Shown: one piece after another, positions 46,097-57,652 of the stretch
How the letters are laid out: every line of letters begins with the position of its first letter
How positions within the stretch are numbered: the stretch's first letter is position 1
Assembly: GCF_000499845.2 (NCBI RefSeq)
Contig: NC_023754.2
Span: 13,720,993-13,784,992, forward strand
Length of the DNA stretch: 64,000 bases
Source of the DNA: Phaseolus vulgaris
Lineage: Eukaryota > Streptophyta > Magnoliopsida > Fabales > Fabaceae
Reading direction: 5' to 3'
Program-made: the position numbers and the translations under genes
Notes under the pieces: model-generated
Told to the model about the DNA's origin: nothing
What the model saw: the letters and a program-made list of their open reading frames with translations, nothing else
Database searches by the model: none

Positions 46097-46515
46097 ATCT
46101 CCCCCTATTTGGTGAAGACAAATCCCTGGTTGCTTGTGTTGATCTTTTTGAATTTGAAACAGCACCTGCAAAACAGAAACTATGCAATCCAGACCATCTC
46201 TAAAAGCAGGTTATGATTACAATCAACTAGTTTTCTACATAATCACAAGAGTAGAAAAACCAGCCATGAACTATGCCAAAACACACCAAACTGCACCACC
46301 AAAATAGACATCATATGCAGCTGAATTTTAAATCAGAGTAATAGCAGTTTTAAGACAACACATAAACCATATTCTCCCGCTATTGTCTTCATAAATAGAA
46401 TTAGGAAGAGAGAAAAACAGTTTTAAGAAAGAGTTTGAGAATCAAGAATGCCTAACTCATTTCTTAAAAAGAAAAACCTGTCTTTTGGCAAAGGTTTTGT
46501 GAATATGTCAGCAAG

Positions 46516-47905
46516 TTACAGTCTTGTTTCAATGAATTTCATCTCACAATCTCCATTGTTCATATGATCCCTTATGAAGTGATGACGAATCTCAATGTGC
46601 TTTGTTCTTGAATGCTGAATATGATTTTTGGTGAGATTTATAGCACTTGTATTGTCACAAAGCAAAGGAACCATGCTAATCTTTAAGCCAAAATCTTCTA
46701 GTTGTTGTTTGAGCCAAAGAATTTGTGCACAACAACTTCTAGCAACAATGTATTCAGCTTCTGCAATGAAAAGAGCCACACAAGCTTGTTTCTTGTTATG
46801 CCAAGAAATGAGACTTGATCCAAGAAGATGACAAGTGCCACTTGTGCTTTTTCGGTCCAGCTTACACCCTACAAAATCATAATCAGAATATCCAATTAAG
46901 TGTATAGGAGAGTGAGAAGGATACCATAAACCAACATTGGTTGTTCCTTTGGGATATTTGAGAATCCTTTTCGCAGCCTTGAGATGAGATTCCTTTGGAT
47001 TTGCTTGAAATCTTGCACAAAGACACACGACAAACATGATATTCAGTCTACTTGTTGTAAGATAGAGTAAGGAACCAATCAATCCTCTATATTTGGTTTG
47101 ATCTACCCCTTTTCCAGCCACATTAGCATCCATATAACAGCTTGATGGCATAGGTGTGCCAGCTTCTTAGCAACTTTCCATTTCAAACTTTTTGAGCATT
47201 TATTTGCAATACTTTGATTGACATAGGAAAATTCCATCTTTGGATTACTTGACCTACAGTCTAAGAAAGAATGAAAACTCCCCCAACATAGACATTTCAA
47301 ACTCACCTTGCATAGCAGCCATAAATTCTTCACATCAACTATCCTTGGTACTACCAAAAATGATGTCATCAACATAGATTTGGACCAATATAATTTCAAA
47401 ATTTGACTTCTTGATAAAGAGAGTCTTGTCAATCATCCCTCTCTCATAGCCATTGGATAAAAGAAAGTTACTAAGCCTCTCATACAAGGCCTTTACAAGG
47501 CCTTGGAGCTTGCTTAAGCCCATACAAGGCCTTTTTCAGCTTGTATACATGGTTGGGATGTTGATGATCTTCAAAGCTCGGTGGTTGTTCAATATAGACT
47601 TCTTCATTGATAATTCCATTAAGGAAAGAACTCTTAACATCCATTTGAAACACATTGAATCCACTCATACAAGCAAAGGTCAGCAACAACCTTACAACTT
47701 CTAATCTTGCAACTGGAGGAAAGGTTTCACCATAATCAATGCCTTCTTCTTGATTGTAACATTTGGCAACTAGTCTTGCCTTGTTTCTAGTAATCACACC
47801 AGCCTCATCTAACTTGTTTATGAAGACCCATTTAGATCCAATGATGTTCATCTCATTTGACTTGGGAACAAGAAACCATACATCATTCCTAGTAAACTGA
47901 TTCAA
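46516..47905 (-). pseudogene. Copia RT and RNase H
   Basis: On the minus strand, 47905-47480 starts RT (NDVWFLVPKSNEMNIIGSKW, NKARLVAKCYNQEEGIDYGE, FNVFQMDVKSSFLNG, YGLKQAPR). A short local duplication (CTTTACAAGGCCTTGG / ATACAAGGCC near 47490-47530) breaks the frame. 47523-47335 then holds LSNFLLSNGYERGMIDKTLF and IYVDDIIFGST with the catalytic YVDD intact. RNase H lies at 47151-46516 (YRGLIGSLLYLTTSR, DRKSTSGTCHLLG, QACVALFIAEAEY, HIEIRHHFIRDH). Fewer breaks than in the intron copia suggest a younger element. Confidence 0.88.
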
Positions 47906-48016
47906 CTATTTATGCATTGCAACCTCCCATTTCTCATCATTAAGTGTTTCTTCAATTGACTTTGGTTCAATTTGAGAGATAAAAGTTGTGTGCCTGCAGA
48001 AGTTTGACACAGTACT

Positions 48017-48916
48017 TCATGTAGAAACCCCTTCCTTTATCTGCCCAATGATGTTTTCCACTAACAGATCCCTTGTAATTCTCCATTCTTTAGGCAACTC
48101 ATCCTGTTGTAGAATTTCAACCGGTTGTTTCGACGAATCAATTGGTTGTTTTTCTGGACAGGATTCTAGCTTCTGCAGAATGATGTTATGTTCATCCTCT
48201 TCAGTGTTGTTCTTTGAGGATTTCATATCTTTGTGATCAATTTCATCAAATACCACATGAACAGATCCTTCTACAGTCATTAGTCTCTTGTTGTAGATTC
48301 TATAAGCATGACTATTTGAGGAGTAGCCAATAAAGATGTCATTGTCAGCTTTTTCATCAAACATTCCCTGATTTTCTTTCCCATTATTCAGAACAAAACA
48401 ACTGCATCCAAACACTTTTAGGTGACTAATGTTTGGCTTCCTTCCATTGAAGAGTTCATAAGGAGTTTTCTTCAAAATTAGCCTTATGAGCACTCTATTC
48501 ATCACATAACAAGAGGTGCTAACAACATCAACCCAAAATTTTTTGGGTAGGGAGGATTCACTTAGCATGGTTCTTGCTAATTCTTCAAGAGATCTGTTCT
48601 TTCTTTCCACTACTCCATTCTGTTGAGGAGTTCTTGGTGCAGAAAAGTTGTGCAGGATCCCCATCTTTTCACAGAATTTGTTGAATTTCTTATTTTGAAA
48701 TTCCCCTCCATGATCACTCCTTATAGAACCAATGCTACTGTTTTTTGTGTTTTGTAGTCTTCTAGCAAGCTTTTTGAAGGCAGAGAAAGCATCACTCTTT
48801 GATTCGAAGAAGAGTGTCCATGTGTACCTAGAAAAATCATCAACAATAACAAGAGCATAATAGTTACCACAAAGACTCATGATTCTTGAAGGACCAAACA
48901 AGTCCATGTGCAGCAA
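48017..48916 (-). pseudogene. Copia integrase catalytic and C-terminal region, one long open frame
   Basis: A 299-codon minus-strand frame. The catalytic triad is visible: Asp in HMDLFGPSRI, Asp in RSDHGGEFQNKKFNKFC, Glu in QQNGVVERKNRSLEELA. The C-terminus has FGCSCFVLNNGKE and FIGYSSNSHAYRIYN. A linker rich in KQP (EKQPIDSSKQPVEIL) is encoded by the palindrome pair at 48118-48148. This part could be functional alone, but lacks an intact upstream frame. Confidence 0.9.
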
Positions 48917-48952
48917 CTCAAGGGGTTTTGAAGATGAAACAACATTCTTTAA

Positions 48953-49508
48953 TTAGAAGGAATGTTTGATTTGTTTCCCCTTTTGACATGCTTCACATAT
49001 GTGGTCCTTCTCAAACTTGAGATTGGGTAACCCTATCACAAGATCTTTTGAAATTAATTTGTTCAAATGATTCATGTGAATGTGGGCTATTCTTCTATGC
49101 CATAACCAAGATTCATCATGCTTAGAAAGAAGACAACCAATGGAACAAGAAGAAGAGATATCTAAGAGATAAAAATTGTTTATTCTTTTACCAATCAACA
49201 TTACTTCCTTTGAGTTGGGAAGACATATCTCATAGGAGTTTGGCTTGAAGATGACTTGATAACCCTTGTCACACAGTTGGCTAATGCTAAACAGATTGTG
49301 TTTTAGACCTTCCACATACAAGACATCATGAATCAATAAGTTGCTCTTGTCTCCTATAGAGCCTCTTCCAAGAATTCTTCCTTTGTTGTTGTCTCCATAT
49401 GTCACATGCACTTCTTGTTTGAAAGTGATGTTCAAACTTAGATTTATCTCCAGTCATGTGTTTGGAACAACCATTGTCCAGGTACCATAGCTGCATGTTT
49501 TTCATCAC
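48953..49508 (-). pseudogene. Copia protease and pre-integrase region
   Basis: The minus-strand protease core at 49508-49326 reads LWYLDNGCSKHMTGDKS, with Asn in place of the Ser in the D-S-G active site. The frame shifts by 49435, from which 49435-48953 is open (DVLYVEGLKHNLFSISQLC, then the zinc finger WLWHRRIAHIHMNHL and HICEACQKGKQ). A TAA just beyond 48953 separates it from the integrase frame. Confidence 0.87.
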
Positions 49509-49559
49509 ATTTCCCTACAAAAGACAAATTCAAGTAGATTTGGTCCCCTTACAAACGCT

Positions 49560-50587
49560 GGTCCTTTTGCATTACATTTATCACTGGGAACTTCAGAGTC
49601 TTTGGGAATCCATCTCATAATACCTTTAGGAACAAAATATTTCCTAATTTTACAGAATCCAACAGAGTGACCTCTCTTCATGCAATAAAAGCATGTAACA
49701 ACCGGTTGTTTCGATTTTTCAATCGGTTGTTTTTCTGACAGTTTTGAAAAATAGTTTGAAAACTTATTCTGCTTGCTCTGTGGATTAAAGCCTAATCATG
49801 CTTTTCCAAAAACACAATTTTGAGATGCTAAGACATTCTCAAAGTTGGATTTACCCTTTGAAAGTTTATCCACAGTTTTCACAAGGTAGTGAACATTCTT
49901 TTCAAGAAATTCACAATTTTCACAAACAAGAGAGTCACACTTGTAAGAAGAGTTTTTGTAAAGCATTTCAAGATTTTCAAATCAGTTTTTGAATTCTCCA
50001 ACTCTTCTTCTAATGCCTTGACTCTATTTTCAAGACAGTTGTTCAACCCTCTCAATCGGTTGTTTAAGAGAGCCAATCAGTTAGCTTCCTCATGAGTTTC
50101 TTTAAAAGCTTGAAGAAATTACTATAGTTTTCAGCATTTAAAGAAGACAAGAACTTACACTACTTACATCATCTTCCTTTTTGGTCATCAAACATAGATT
50201 GACTCCTTTTTTAATATTCTTTCTTTTCCTTCTTGCTTGACTTCTTGTCCTTGCTTTCTTTGCTTCATTGATACTCTCATGAGTTGCTTTAAGTGTATCC
50301 CACATCTCCTTAGCAGATTCACATCTTGAGACCCTGAAAAATTCTTTATAATCTTGCTCTTTTATTTTCATCATCAGTCCATTGGGACCAAGGTTTTTCA
50401 ATAAAAACATCATCATTTTCAAGCTTAGGAATAAAAGGGTCATTTTCAATAGCATCCCATATTCCCCTATCTAGAGATTCAACAAAGATTTTCATTCTAA
50501 CCTTTCAAAACTAATAGTTCAAACCACAAAACAAAGGTGGCCTGTTAATTGAGGCACCCTCCCCAAAAGGTAGTTCTTCAGCCATAG
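49560..50587 (-). pseudogene. Copia gag, broken
   Basis: The minus-strand ATG near 50587 starts MAEELPFGEGASINRPPLF. Stops near 50507-50515 fall in the conserved NYxFWK segment (Gln and Trp positions). MKIFVESLDRGIWDAIEND, ESAKEMWDTLKATHE and a zinc knuckle (CFYCMKRGHSVGFC near 49690) follow in changing frames. Palindrome pairs at 49699 and 50053 lie inside this coding sequence. Confidence 0.82.
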
Positions 50588-50646
50588 AAAAAAGATTTAG
50601 GATAAAAAACTTGAGTAACTACAAGAACTTAGCTCTTGATGCCAAT

Positions 50647-51753
50647 TGTTAGAATATATGGCCTTAAGCAAAAGGGAGGAGGGTGAATTGTTTATAAGAG
50701 ATTTTCGAAAACTTTTGAAGGTTCAATGAAATTCTGTGTAGAAATCTAGAAGAGGAATCAAGTTAGCCAAGAACACAAACTGTTTTAAAGCAAAAAACAG
50801 AAAAAACAATCGATTGTTTCTTCAAATCAATTGGTTGTTTATACCATTTAAAAGTTAAACAGCTTAAAAACATAATTTAAAGAAGTTTAAGAGAAAGAGA
50901 AATGCACACAAACAGTTTATACTGGTTCACTCTTACAACAAGAGCTACATCCAGTTCCCAGAAACCACTAGGTAATCCACTAAGCAATCAAACTAGATTA
51001 CAAAACACCACACACCAAAGTAGTGACCTTGAACCCTTCAAGAAACACACTACCTTTGGCAAACCACACCAAAAGTATTGATCTTGAACACCTCAAGAAC
51101 ACACAACACTCCTTGGCAATACAACAACAGAAATACAGAAGATTGAGAAAGGATTACACCTGATCAAAGAACAATCTGAAAAGAATACAATTGCAATCCT
51201 ATTCCACTCTCTCTTAAAAATCCAAAGCTTGATGTGAATCTTGAAAACTTGAGATCAAATATGTCAAACTGAATTTCTCAAAACTATTTCTTACTCTTTA
51301 GAAACATATAAAAAACTATTTATATTTTCCAAAGATTGGTCAAAACATTTAATGAAGGAGCGTATTCAGTTAGAAATAATTTAAAACAGATTCACCAATC
51401 AAAAACAGAATTCTGTTAGGATTTTCAAAGAAACAATCGGTTGAAACCACGAAACAACCGATTGATTTGGTTTGACAGTTTAGTCAACCAAGTCAAACAG
51501 CTTTCAACCTTTTTCAAAACATCTAAGAATAAAACAATTGGTTGATTCGACAAAACAACATGTTATTTTTCACTTAGTTGGAAAAACATAGAATTTCAAA
51601 AAGGTTTTAATTCACATCTGTTTTAGACTCAACAAAAGAGTGGATCACACTTTAATCTACCCAGATCTCACCCACCCACAGCAGCAACACCAACCTTTCA
51701 TCAAATACCTTGGATTTGGATTCTTCAAAGCACTTGATCACTCTTGACCAACA
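50647..51753 (-). repeat. LTR of the copia element (5' LTR by orientation)
   Basis: TGTTAGAATATATGG...GACCAACA. It carries palindrome pairs at 50807, 51434 and 51535. AGATT follows at 51754. Confidence 0.93.
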
Positions 51754-52130
51754 AGATTTACACAAGGAGGTTTATACAGGTTCACTCTTAACCAATAGCT
51801 ACAGCTGGTCCTTAGCTAACCACTGAGAATTCACTATGCAATCAAAACTATATTACAAAACACACTAAGAATGTTGATCTTGAACCCCTCAAGAACACAC
51901 AACACTCATTGGCGACACCGCAGTTTACAGAAACCCTTCCTTAAACTGACTTACACACAATTACAATATTCAAAAGAAGGAAATAGAATACACCTGGGCT
52001 TTACAAAGTAGTAGTACAGAAGAAAAGAAAACCCAATTCCTATTTCACACACAAGCGATGATCCAAAGGCTCTTGATTCTCTTGAAAACATTTTTAATAA
52101 GCTCTATTTCTTAGGTTGTTGAAAATATCA
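51754..52130. mobile_element. Right part of the older copia-family LTR
   Basis: Continuation of 44754-45001 after the inserted copia element. It shares TTCACTATGCAATCAAAAC and CATTGGC with the solo LTR at 17776-18834 and ends at the T-run of an inverted LINE tail. Confidence 0.75.
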
Positions 52131-53330
52131 TTTTTTTTATTAGCAAAGAATAAATAAAATAAAATTAGACACTTCAGGGGTGTCCCAACCCTTATAAAAA
52201 CACTTCAGGGGTGTCCCAACCCATATACTCACAGTGGCAAAAGCCAACCTGCTCAGCACTTGACCAATCAGACTCTACATACCCTAAACCAAATAGAATG
52301 GAGTGGAAAACCACACAAAAAAATCCTACTACCCCGTCTTGGTTCATACAACCAGTCTTTAGTCTAAACAATCCCTACTACAACCAAAGAAACTACACGC
52401 ACTGTTACAAATCACAATACAAATACATACAAGTAAAAATCTCACACCCACAACACCATGCTAAGGAGAACCCATTCTTCTTCAAAACCAAAAGTACCCT
52501 TACCTGTCTGTCGGCATTCCCGATATCCGTCGGACCTGTTCAAACCCACCACAAGAGATATAACAAAGATCGAAACTCACCTCCAAAACATCATAATAAA
52601 ACTCACAACCTGCAACCAACACCAAATCCCTTTGTTGGCCAAAGACCAGTGTTAGTAGTACCCAACCCAAAAGCACAATATAACATATATGCTTACTTAC
52701 CGACCGACATTTTTAATAAGCTCTCTTTCTTAGTTTGTTGATGAAAAGAACATTTTTTTTATTAGCAAAGAATAAATAAAATAAAATGAGACACTGCAGG
52801 GGTGTCCCAACCCTTATACAAACACTTCAGGGGTGTCCCAACTCTTATACAGACACTTCAGGGGTGTCCCAACCTATATACTTAAAGTGGCAAAAGCCAG
52901 CATGCTCAACACTTGACCAATCAGGCTCCACATACCCCAAACCAAACAGAATGGAGTGGAAAACCACACCAAAAAACAACCTCTACTACCCCGTCCTGGT
53001 TCATACAACCAGTCTTTAGTCTAAACAATACACGTAAAATAATCCCTACTATAACCAAAGAAACTACACGCATTGTTACAAATCACAATACAAATACAAA
53101 CAAATGAAAATCCCACACCCATAACCAAACCCACAACACCATGCCAAGGAGAACCCATTCTTCTTCAAAACCAAAAGTACCCTTACCTGCCTGTCGGCAC
53201 TCCCGGTATCTGTCAGACTTGTTCAAAACCACCAGAAGAGATAAAACAAAGATTGAAACTTACCTCCAAAAGACCAACACCAAATCCCTTTGTTGACTAA
53301 AGACCAGCATTAGTAGTAAATAAAATTTTT
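52090..53330 (-). repeat. ~620-bp tandem duplication of LTR end plus inverted LINE tail
   Basis: ATTTTTAATAAGCTCT at 52090 and 52710 starts each copy. A T-run with TTAGCAAAGAATAAATAAAA follows, then ACACTTCAGGGGTGTCCCAA units (two in copy 1; three in copy 2, the first reading CACTGC), and shared GTGGCAAAAGCCA, ACCAATCAG and TAGTCTAAACAAT. The LINE part is the inverted 3' UTR. The long open frame across copy 1 is incidental. Confidence 0.85.
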
Positions 53331-53545
53331 CAAATCCTAAATAAATACAAAACCTAAATTATTTAATGTACTACTTGAATAAAAATACGGAATAAATTAA
53401 ATTTTTAAATAATTCAAAATTGCTAAAAAAAAGAAACCCTGAATATTTAATTTCATACGTAAATAAAATTGTTAAATTATTCAAAATCTTAAATAAATAC
53501 AAATTTAAAATATTTAATTTTACTATGAACATAAGAATATTAATC
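53316..53545. repeat. Small patch of the AT-rich satellite-like repeat
   Basis: CCTAAATAAATACAAAACCTAAATTATTTAATG and similar lines match the sub-repeats that fill 58720-62230. The patch is separated from them by 5 kb. Confidence 0.7.
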
Positions 53546-54580
53546 TTGAGGATGAATTTAAATAGAAAAGACTGTAATGTTATTTAATGTAAAATATTAA
53601 TAAGAAGATGATGATGAGATTAAGTTTGGTTTGAGTGAGGAACTTTCTTGAAAAAGCAAATGGACCATTAGGTCTGTTACACATAGTGCCAATTCATAGT
53701 CATTTTTTTACTTCCTTCAACAGTCCTTCATTAGAGGCAACTCATACTTTTTCTAGCAGATAAAAAGCCTCAGTTAAAAAATGCTTTTACTACCATGTGT
53801 TCTTACAAATTTCTTTATTGTGTTGTCTCCATTGTTGTAGACTTTTTACTCTGTTTCGGTTTTTTTGGACAATGCCTTTTCATGAAAGCCAAATTTTTTG
53901 CTTTTTCTTTCTACTTTTATGGTTTTTTTGTTCATGTTAATGCTCCACACCATAAGACCTTTATTTTTCTTTTCGTTTGTCTTGCCAATGGTCAACCTAA
54001 GAACCACATTCACTACATAGCTAAGCATGAAGCGGAAAGGTAATAAAGGTTTCATCTTTGGTCATTTTGCACAAAAAGTGTTAATAAAGTTTGCATTTTT
54101 ACATGTATTCAAGTCACACATTTAACAGTTTTTGGATTTTGTTCAAAACACTTTCTGTAAAAATTGTGGATCTGACACGGGTCATTTTCTACTTTCAGTA
54201 AACTTAGATCTGATTTTATACCTTTACCTCATGTCTTCCATTTGATTCTTTGTTTTCTTTACATACCTTAAGTCATTAATGTTGCTCATTGTGCTTTGTA
54301 TCTCACATTTTCTCCTCTTTGATTTATTTACGTTTTTCACTAATTTGTCAACGTCACCACTACTTTCATAGGTTTGTCTCTTGATTTTTCATGTTCTCAA
54401 ACTGATTCCACCATATATCAAGCACCAAGGTAAGATTTTCTTCTTCTTTTGTATGCATGGAAAAGCAATAATGCATCGTTCAATGAAAGTGGTAAGATTT
54501 CCCCGATTTTGGATTTTGTTGTTTTATACGTTTTCGGAGTGTATTGTATGTTGCTTTTATCTCTATGTTGTGCAATCTGT
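53546..54580. other. Unassigned sequence
   Basis: T-rich with short open frames on both strands. No motif was recognised. Confidence 0.45.
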
Positions 54581-55570
54581 GTATTCTTGCAATATGTGTA
54601 TTATTTCATAAATTTCCAAGCAAGGGTTCCTTTTTTTGTTAAAAAGAAAAGCTCTTTTGCAATTTTCAAAAACAAACCTAAGTAAAATTCTTATTTTTCG
54701 GCATAGTAGGGTTTTCAAATCATGGTATGAATTTCTAAAATGTTGTACTTTATGTTTCATCCTTTTGACACATTTTTTGGACCTTTAATTGTTTACTGTG
54801 ATTGTTTATAGATAGATGTTTGTTCAAATGTCTTCTTTATACAACCTAACAATTACATTTCCCTGCAATTTTCATCTTTCTAAAGTCAACAAAGAACTTC
54901 ATTAATGGCAATGTTTAAAGTAGAAACATGTTCTTTTGAATCTAAAAGCAAATTTGTTTGCACGTTTTAAAGTTTCGGTTTTTTATGTTTTAAAGTTTCG
55001 GTTTTTTATGTGGTTAATCTCCTCTGTATACAATCTGGCAATTGTTTATAGTTAAATTTATGATATTTCTTATTTCTATTCGTATCTTTGCTATGGGTAA
55101 TGTTTGTTTTTATACATTTTCGTAGTCATCAAGGTTTTTCATTGATTCTAAATTTGAAAAGTCAATTTTATTAGGTAAAGTTTGTATTCTTGCAATTTGT
55201 GTATTATTTCATAAATTTCCAATACAAGGGTTCCTTTTTTTGTTAAACAGAAAGGCTCTTTTGCAATTCTGCAAAACAAACCTATTTAAAGTTCCCATTT
55301 TTTGGCATACTAGGGTTCTCAAATTATTCTATCAATTTTTAAAATGTTTTACTTTATGTTTCATCTTTTTGACACATTGCTTGGACCTTCAATTATTTAA
55401 GGTGATTGTTTATAGATAGATGTTTGTTCAAATCTTTTATGTATACAACCTGACAACTATATTTCGTTGCAGGTTTCTCTTTCTAAAGTCAAACAACAAT
55501 TTCATTAATGGTAATGCTTAAAGTAGAACCATGTTCTTTGGAATAGAAAAGAAAATTTGTTTGCACGTTT
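54581..55570. repeat. Tandem duplication, 603-bp period
   Basis: GTATTCTTGCAAT(A/T)TGTG at 54581 and 55184 begins two collinear copies sharing AAGGGTTCCTTTTTTTGTTAA, TTGACACATT, TTTATAGATAGATGTTTG and TTTGTTTGCACGTTTTAAA. A nested 22-bp duplication (TTTTAAAGTTTCGGTTTTTT twice) lies at about 54966-55010. Its nature is unknown. Confidence 0.85.
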
Positions 55571-56039
55571 TAAAAGTAAAGATTCTTTATATTTTTAATG
55601 TTTGTTTTTATATGTTTTCGAACTCAATATGGTTTCTCATTCATTCAAAATTGCAAAACTCAGTATTGATTATGTTTTATCTTCTTTTTCTGACAATCTT
55701 ACGCTTAAAGTATTTATTTTCCCAAAATTGTATTAGACCATTTTAGGTTTTGATTCTTTAAAAAATGTTTTCTTTTTCATGAACCTTAAGTGATAGATTT
55801 TTTGTTTTTATGTATATTTTGTATTAATGAAACATCAATTATTCTTCATGATCTTTAATTTCTATACTTTTTTCTGTAATTTTGTTTATTTAAAAATGTT
55901 TTTTTATTTCATGAACCTTAAGTCATGTTTTTTTTTCTGTTTTATAGAAAGCTTTCATCTTAGGCATCACTATGCTACTTGACATCTCAGCTAGGCTGAT
56001 ACCTCAAGTAACAACAATCATTTGCCATCACATGAAAAA
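55571..56039. other. Unassigned T-rich sequence
   Basis: No gene or clear repeat. It resembles the preceding duplicated unit in composition. Confidence 0.45.
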
Positions 56040-56089
56040 ATTATTATTAAAAAACGGAAAAAGAAAAAAAAAATACAAAAATATGGGGA

Positions 56090-56811
56090 GACTAGACCAA
56101 AACCCATATGTTAACAAAAACGATGCATAGGTAGACTATACCTATTAATAAAGAATTCTAAGAACATACTAGATGGAAGCCTACTATACCAATGATAGGA
56201 TTTTGTATGAATAAATCCTAAATTAGCCAACTTATCAGCACATGCATTCCCTTCACGAAAAATATGAGTAACCCTAAACCTGATTTTTTCACAGTAATTA
56301 AGACAAGTATTCCATCGATTATGAAGCATCCAAGGAACATTTGTCCTAGCAGTAAACGCAACATAAACCAAGGCAGAGTCACATTCCAGTCAAACATTAG
56401 TAAGTCCTAACTTTTGAGCTTCCTCCAAAGCATATATAACTCCATAAAATTCAGCAACCAAAGCAGTCTGAACATCAAGAAACGCAGAAAAAGCTTCAAC
56501 AAACTCCCTCATACTCCCACGGAAAATACCTCCACAAGTGGCAAGACCTAGATAACCCCTAGCAGCCCTGTCAGTGTTAATTTTAACCCAGCCTGGTGAA
56601 GGAAACTCCCATCTAACAAGAAGAGGACAAAGAACTTTACCAGTATGAGTATTAATACCAAAAAACTTAATCACACTGAAATCCATCATATCATTCTTTA
56701 TTGAAGCATTAGACGAATTTTCCACCTAACAAGTTAAATCTTTAATAACTAAAATAGCCCTGGAAACCTCAATCTTATCATGAAAACAAGGATAATTCCT
56801 CATACACCATA
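56090..56811 (-). pseudogene. LINE RNase H domain
   Basis: The minus-strand reading has WEFPSPGWVKINTDRAARG (first catalytic Asp), TALVAEFYGVIYALEEA (Glu), a TGA at 56390-56392 where the family has Trp, then LECDSALVYVAF and HIFREGNACADKLANLG. These are the RVT_3-type RNase H motifs. The domain would remove the RNA strand after LINE reverse transcription. Confidence 0.85.
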
Positions 56812-57647
56812 TGATGAGAATAAAAAATACATGAAGATGACCAAGGATGCTACAATTGAAGGGTCATCTCAACAAGCAAATAAAGACCTCATTAATAGGA
56901 GGAATGGACAAGGGTCAAAACATCTAAAGTTCTTCTTATTATTCTTTTCAAAAGATAAGGCCCAAGCCCAAGAAGCCCAAGCCCAAGCCATGAGGAGCAA
57001 GGCCAAGGCTTTAGGAGATGAGCATCATTGGATGTCTCTATTTGTAATTTCTTTAGTGTAGTTTTTAGTATAGCTTTAAAGAAAGGTGTAGATATTAAAT
57101 AAGGGGTGCTATTGTACAAAACAAGTCACACATTCCATGTGACATAAAGAGTAGGTGTAGATGTAGTTTTAGGAGGTGCCAAAGTAGGAAAGCAAGTCAC
57201 ACTTCTCATGTGACTTGAAGTTGGCGCCGAATTTGAACTCTTGTATTTCAATTTGTGCCTTTTCATTTTCATCTCCATTTTCGTTTCCTATTCATGTCTT
57301 TGTAATTTCAATCGGTAGTTCGTGTTCTTATGTTGTGTTCTTTCATTTCATTCGGTTGTTCTTGTTCATCTTGTGTTTTCCTTTTCAATTCTTCACTTGT
57401 AGCTTAATTTGATTAGGTAATTGTGTTTCAATTCCTTATGTTGTTTTCGGTTCAATGTGGAATGACACTCAATCTTGAGTTTGGTTCATCTTTTGGAAGG
57501 CTTTGTTCTCCAATGATGTTTCCTTAAGTACATCCACTTGTACCGATTTGTTTGTCTTTGATTATAACTCCTAATTGTCATCATTCTTCATATATATTGT
57601 TGTCTTCATATTTTGAAAAGTGTCTATGCTTGATTCAACTCACATCA
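56812..57647. mobile_element. Solo LTR, 836 bp, in the LINE
   Basis: Starts TGATGAGAAT and ends ACTCACATCA (TGATG/CATCA inverse). CCATA lies on both sides (56807-56811, 57648-57652). It includes GCCCAAGCCCAAGAAGCCCA near 56960 and paired CAAGTCACAC...CATGTGAC segments (57122 and 57193). Excision rejoins the LINE reading. There is no internal region. Confidence 0.9.
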
Positions 57648-57652
57648 CCATA

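Larger units (their letters stand above)
45002..51753 (-). mobile_element. Ty1/copia retrotransposon, complete with both LTRs, antisense
   Basis: LTRs of 1095 and 1107 bp start TGTTAGAAT and end TCAACA. AGATT lies on both sides. Inside the left LTR, ATCTCCCCCTATTTGG (46097-46112) is an inverted polypurine tract. Left of the right LTR, CTCTTGATGCCAA (50633-50645) is an inverted primer site of the initiator-Met kind with changes. On the minus strand the order is gag, protease, integrase, RT, RNase H. It is 6752 bp and structurally intact, but gag and protease have stops and a catalytic change. Confidence 0.93.

Noticed and set aside
52211..52741. 176-codon open frame on the plus strand
   Set aside because: It lies on the reverse strand of a LINE 3' UTR and partly across a tandem duplication; copy 2 does not keep the frame.
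57301..57370. CGGTTGTT words as part of the copia palindrome set
   Set aside because: Single half-sites without the CAAYC arm or the 20-21 bp partner.
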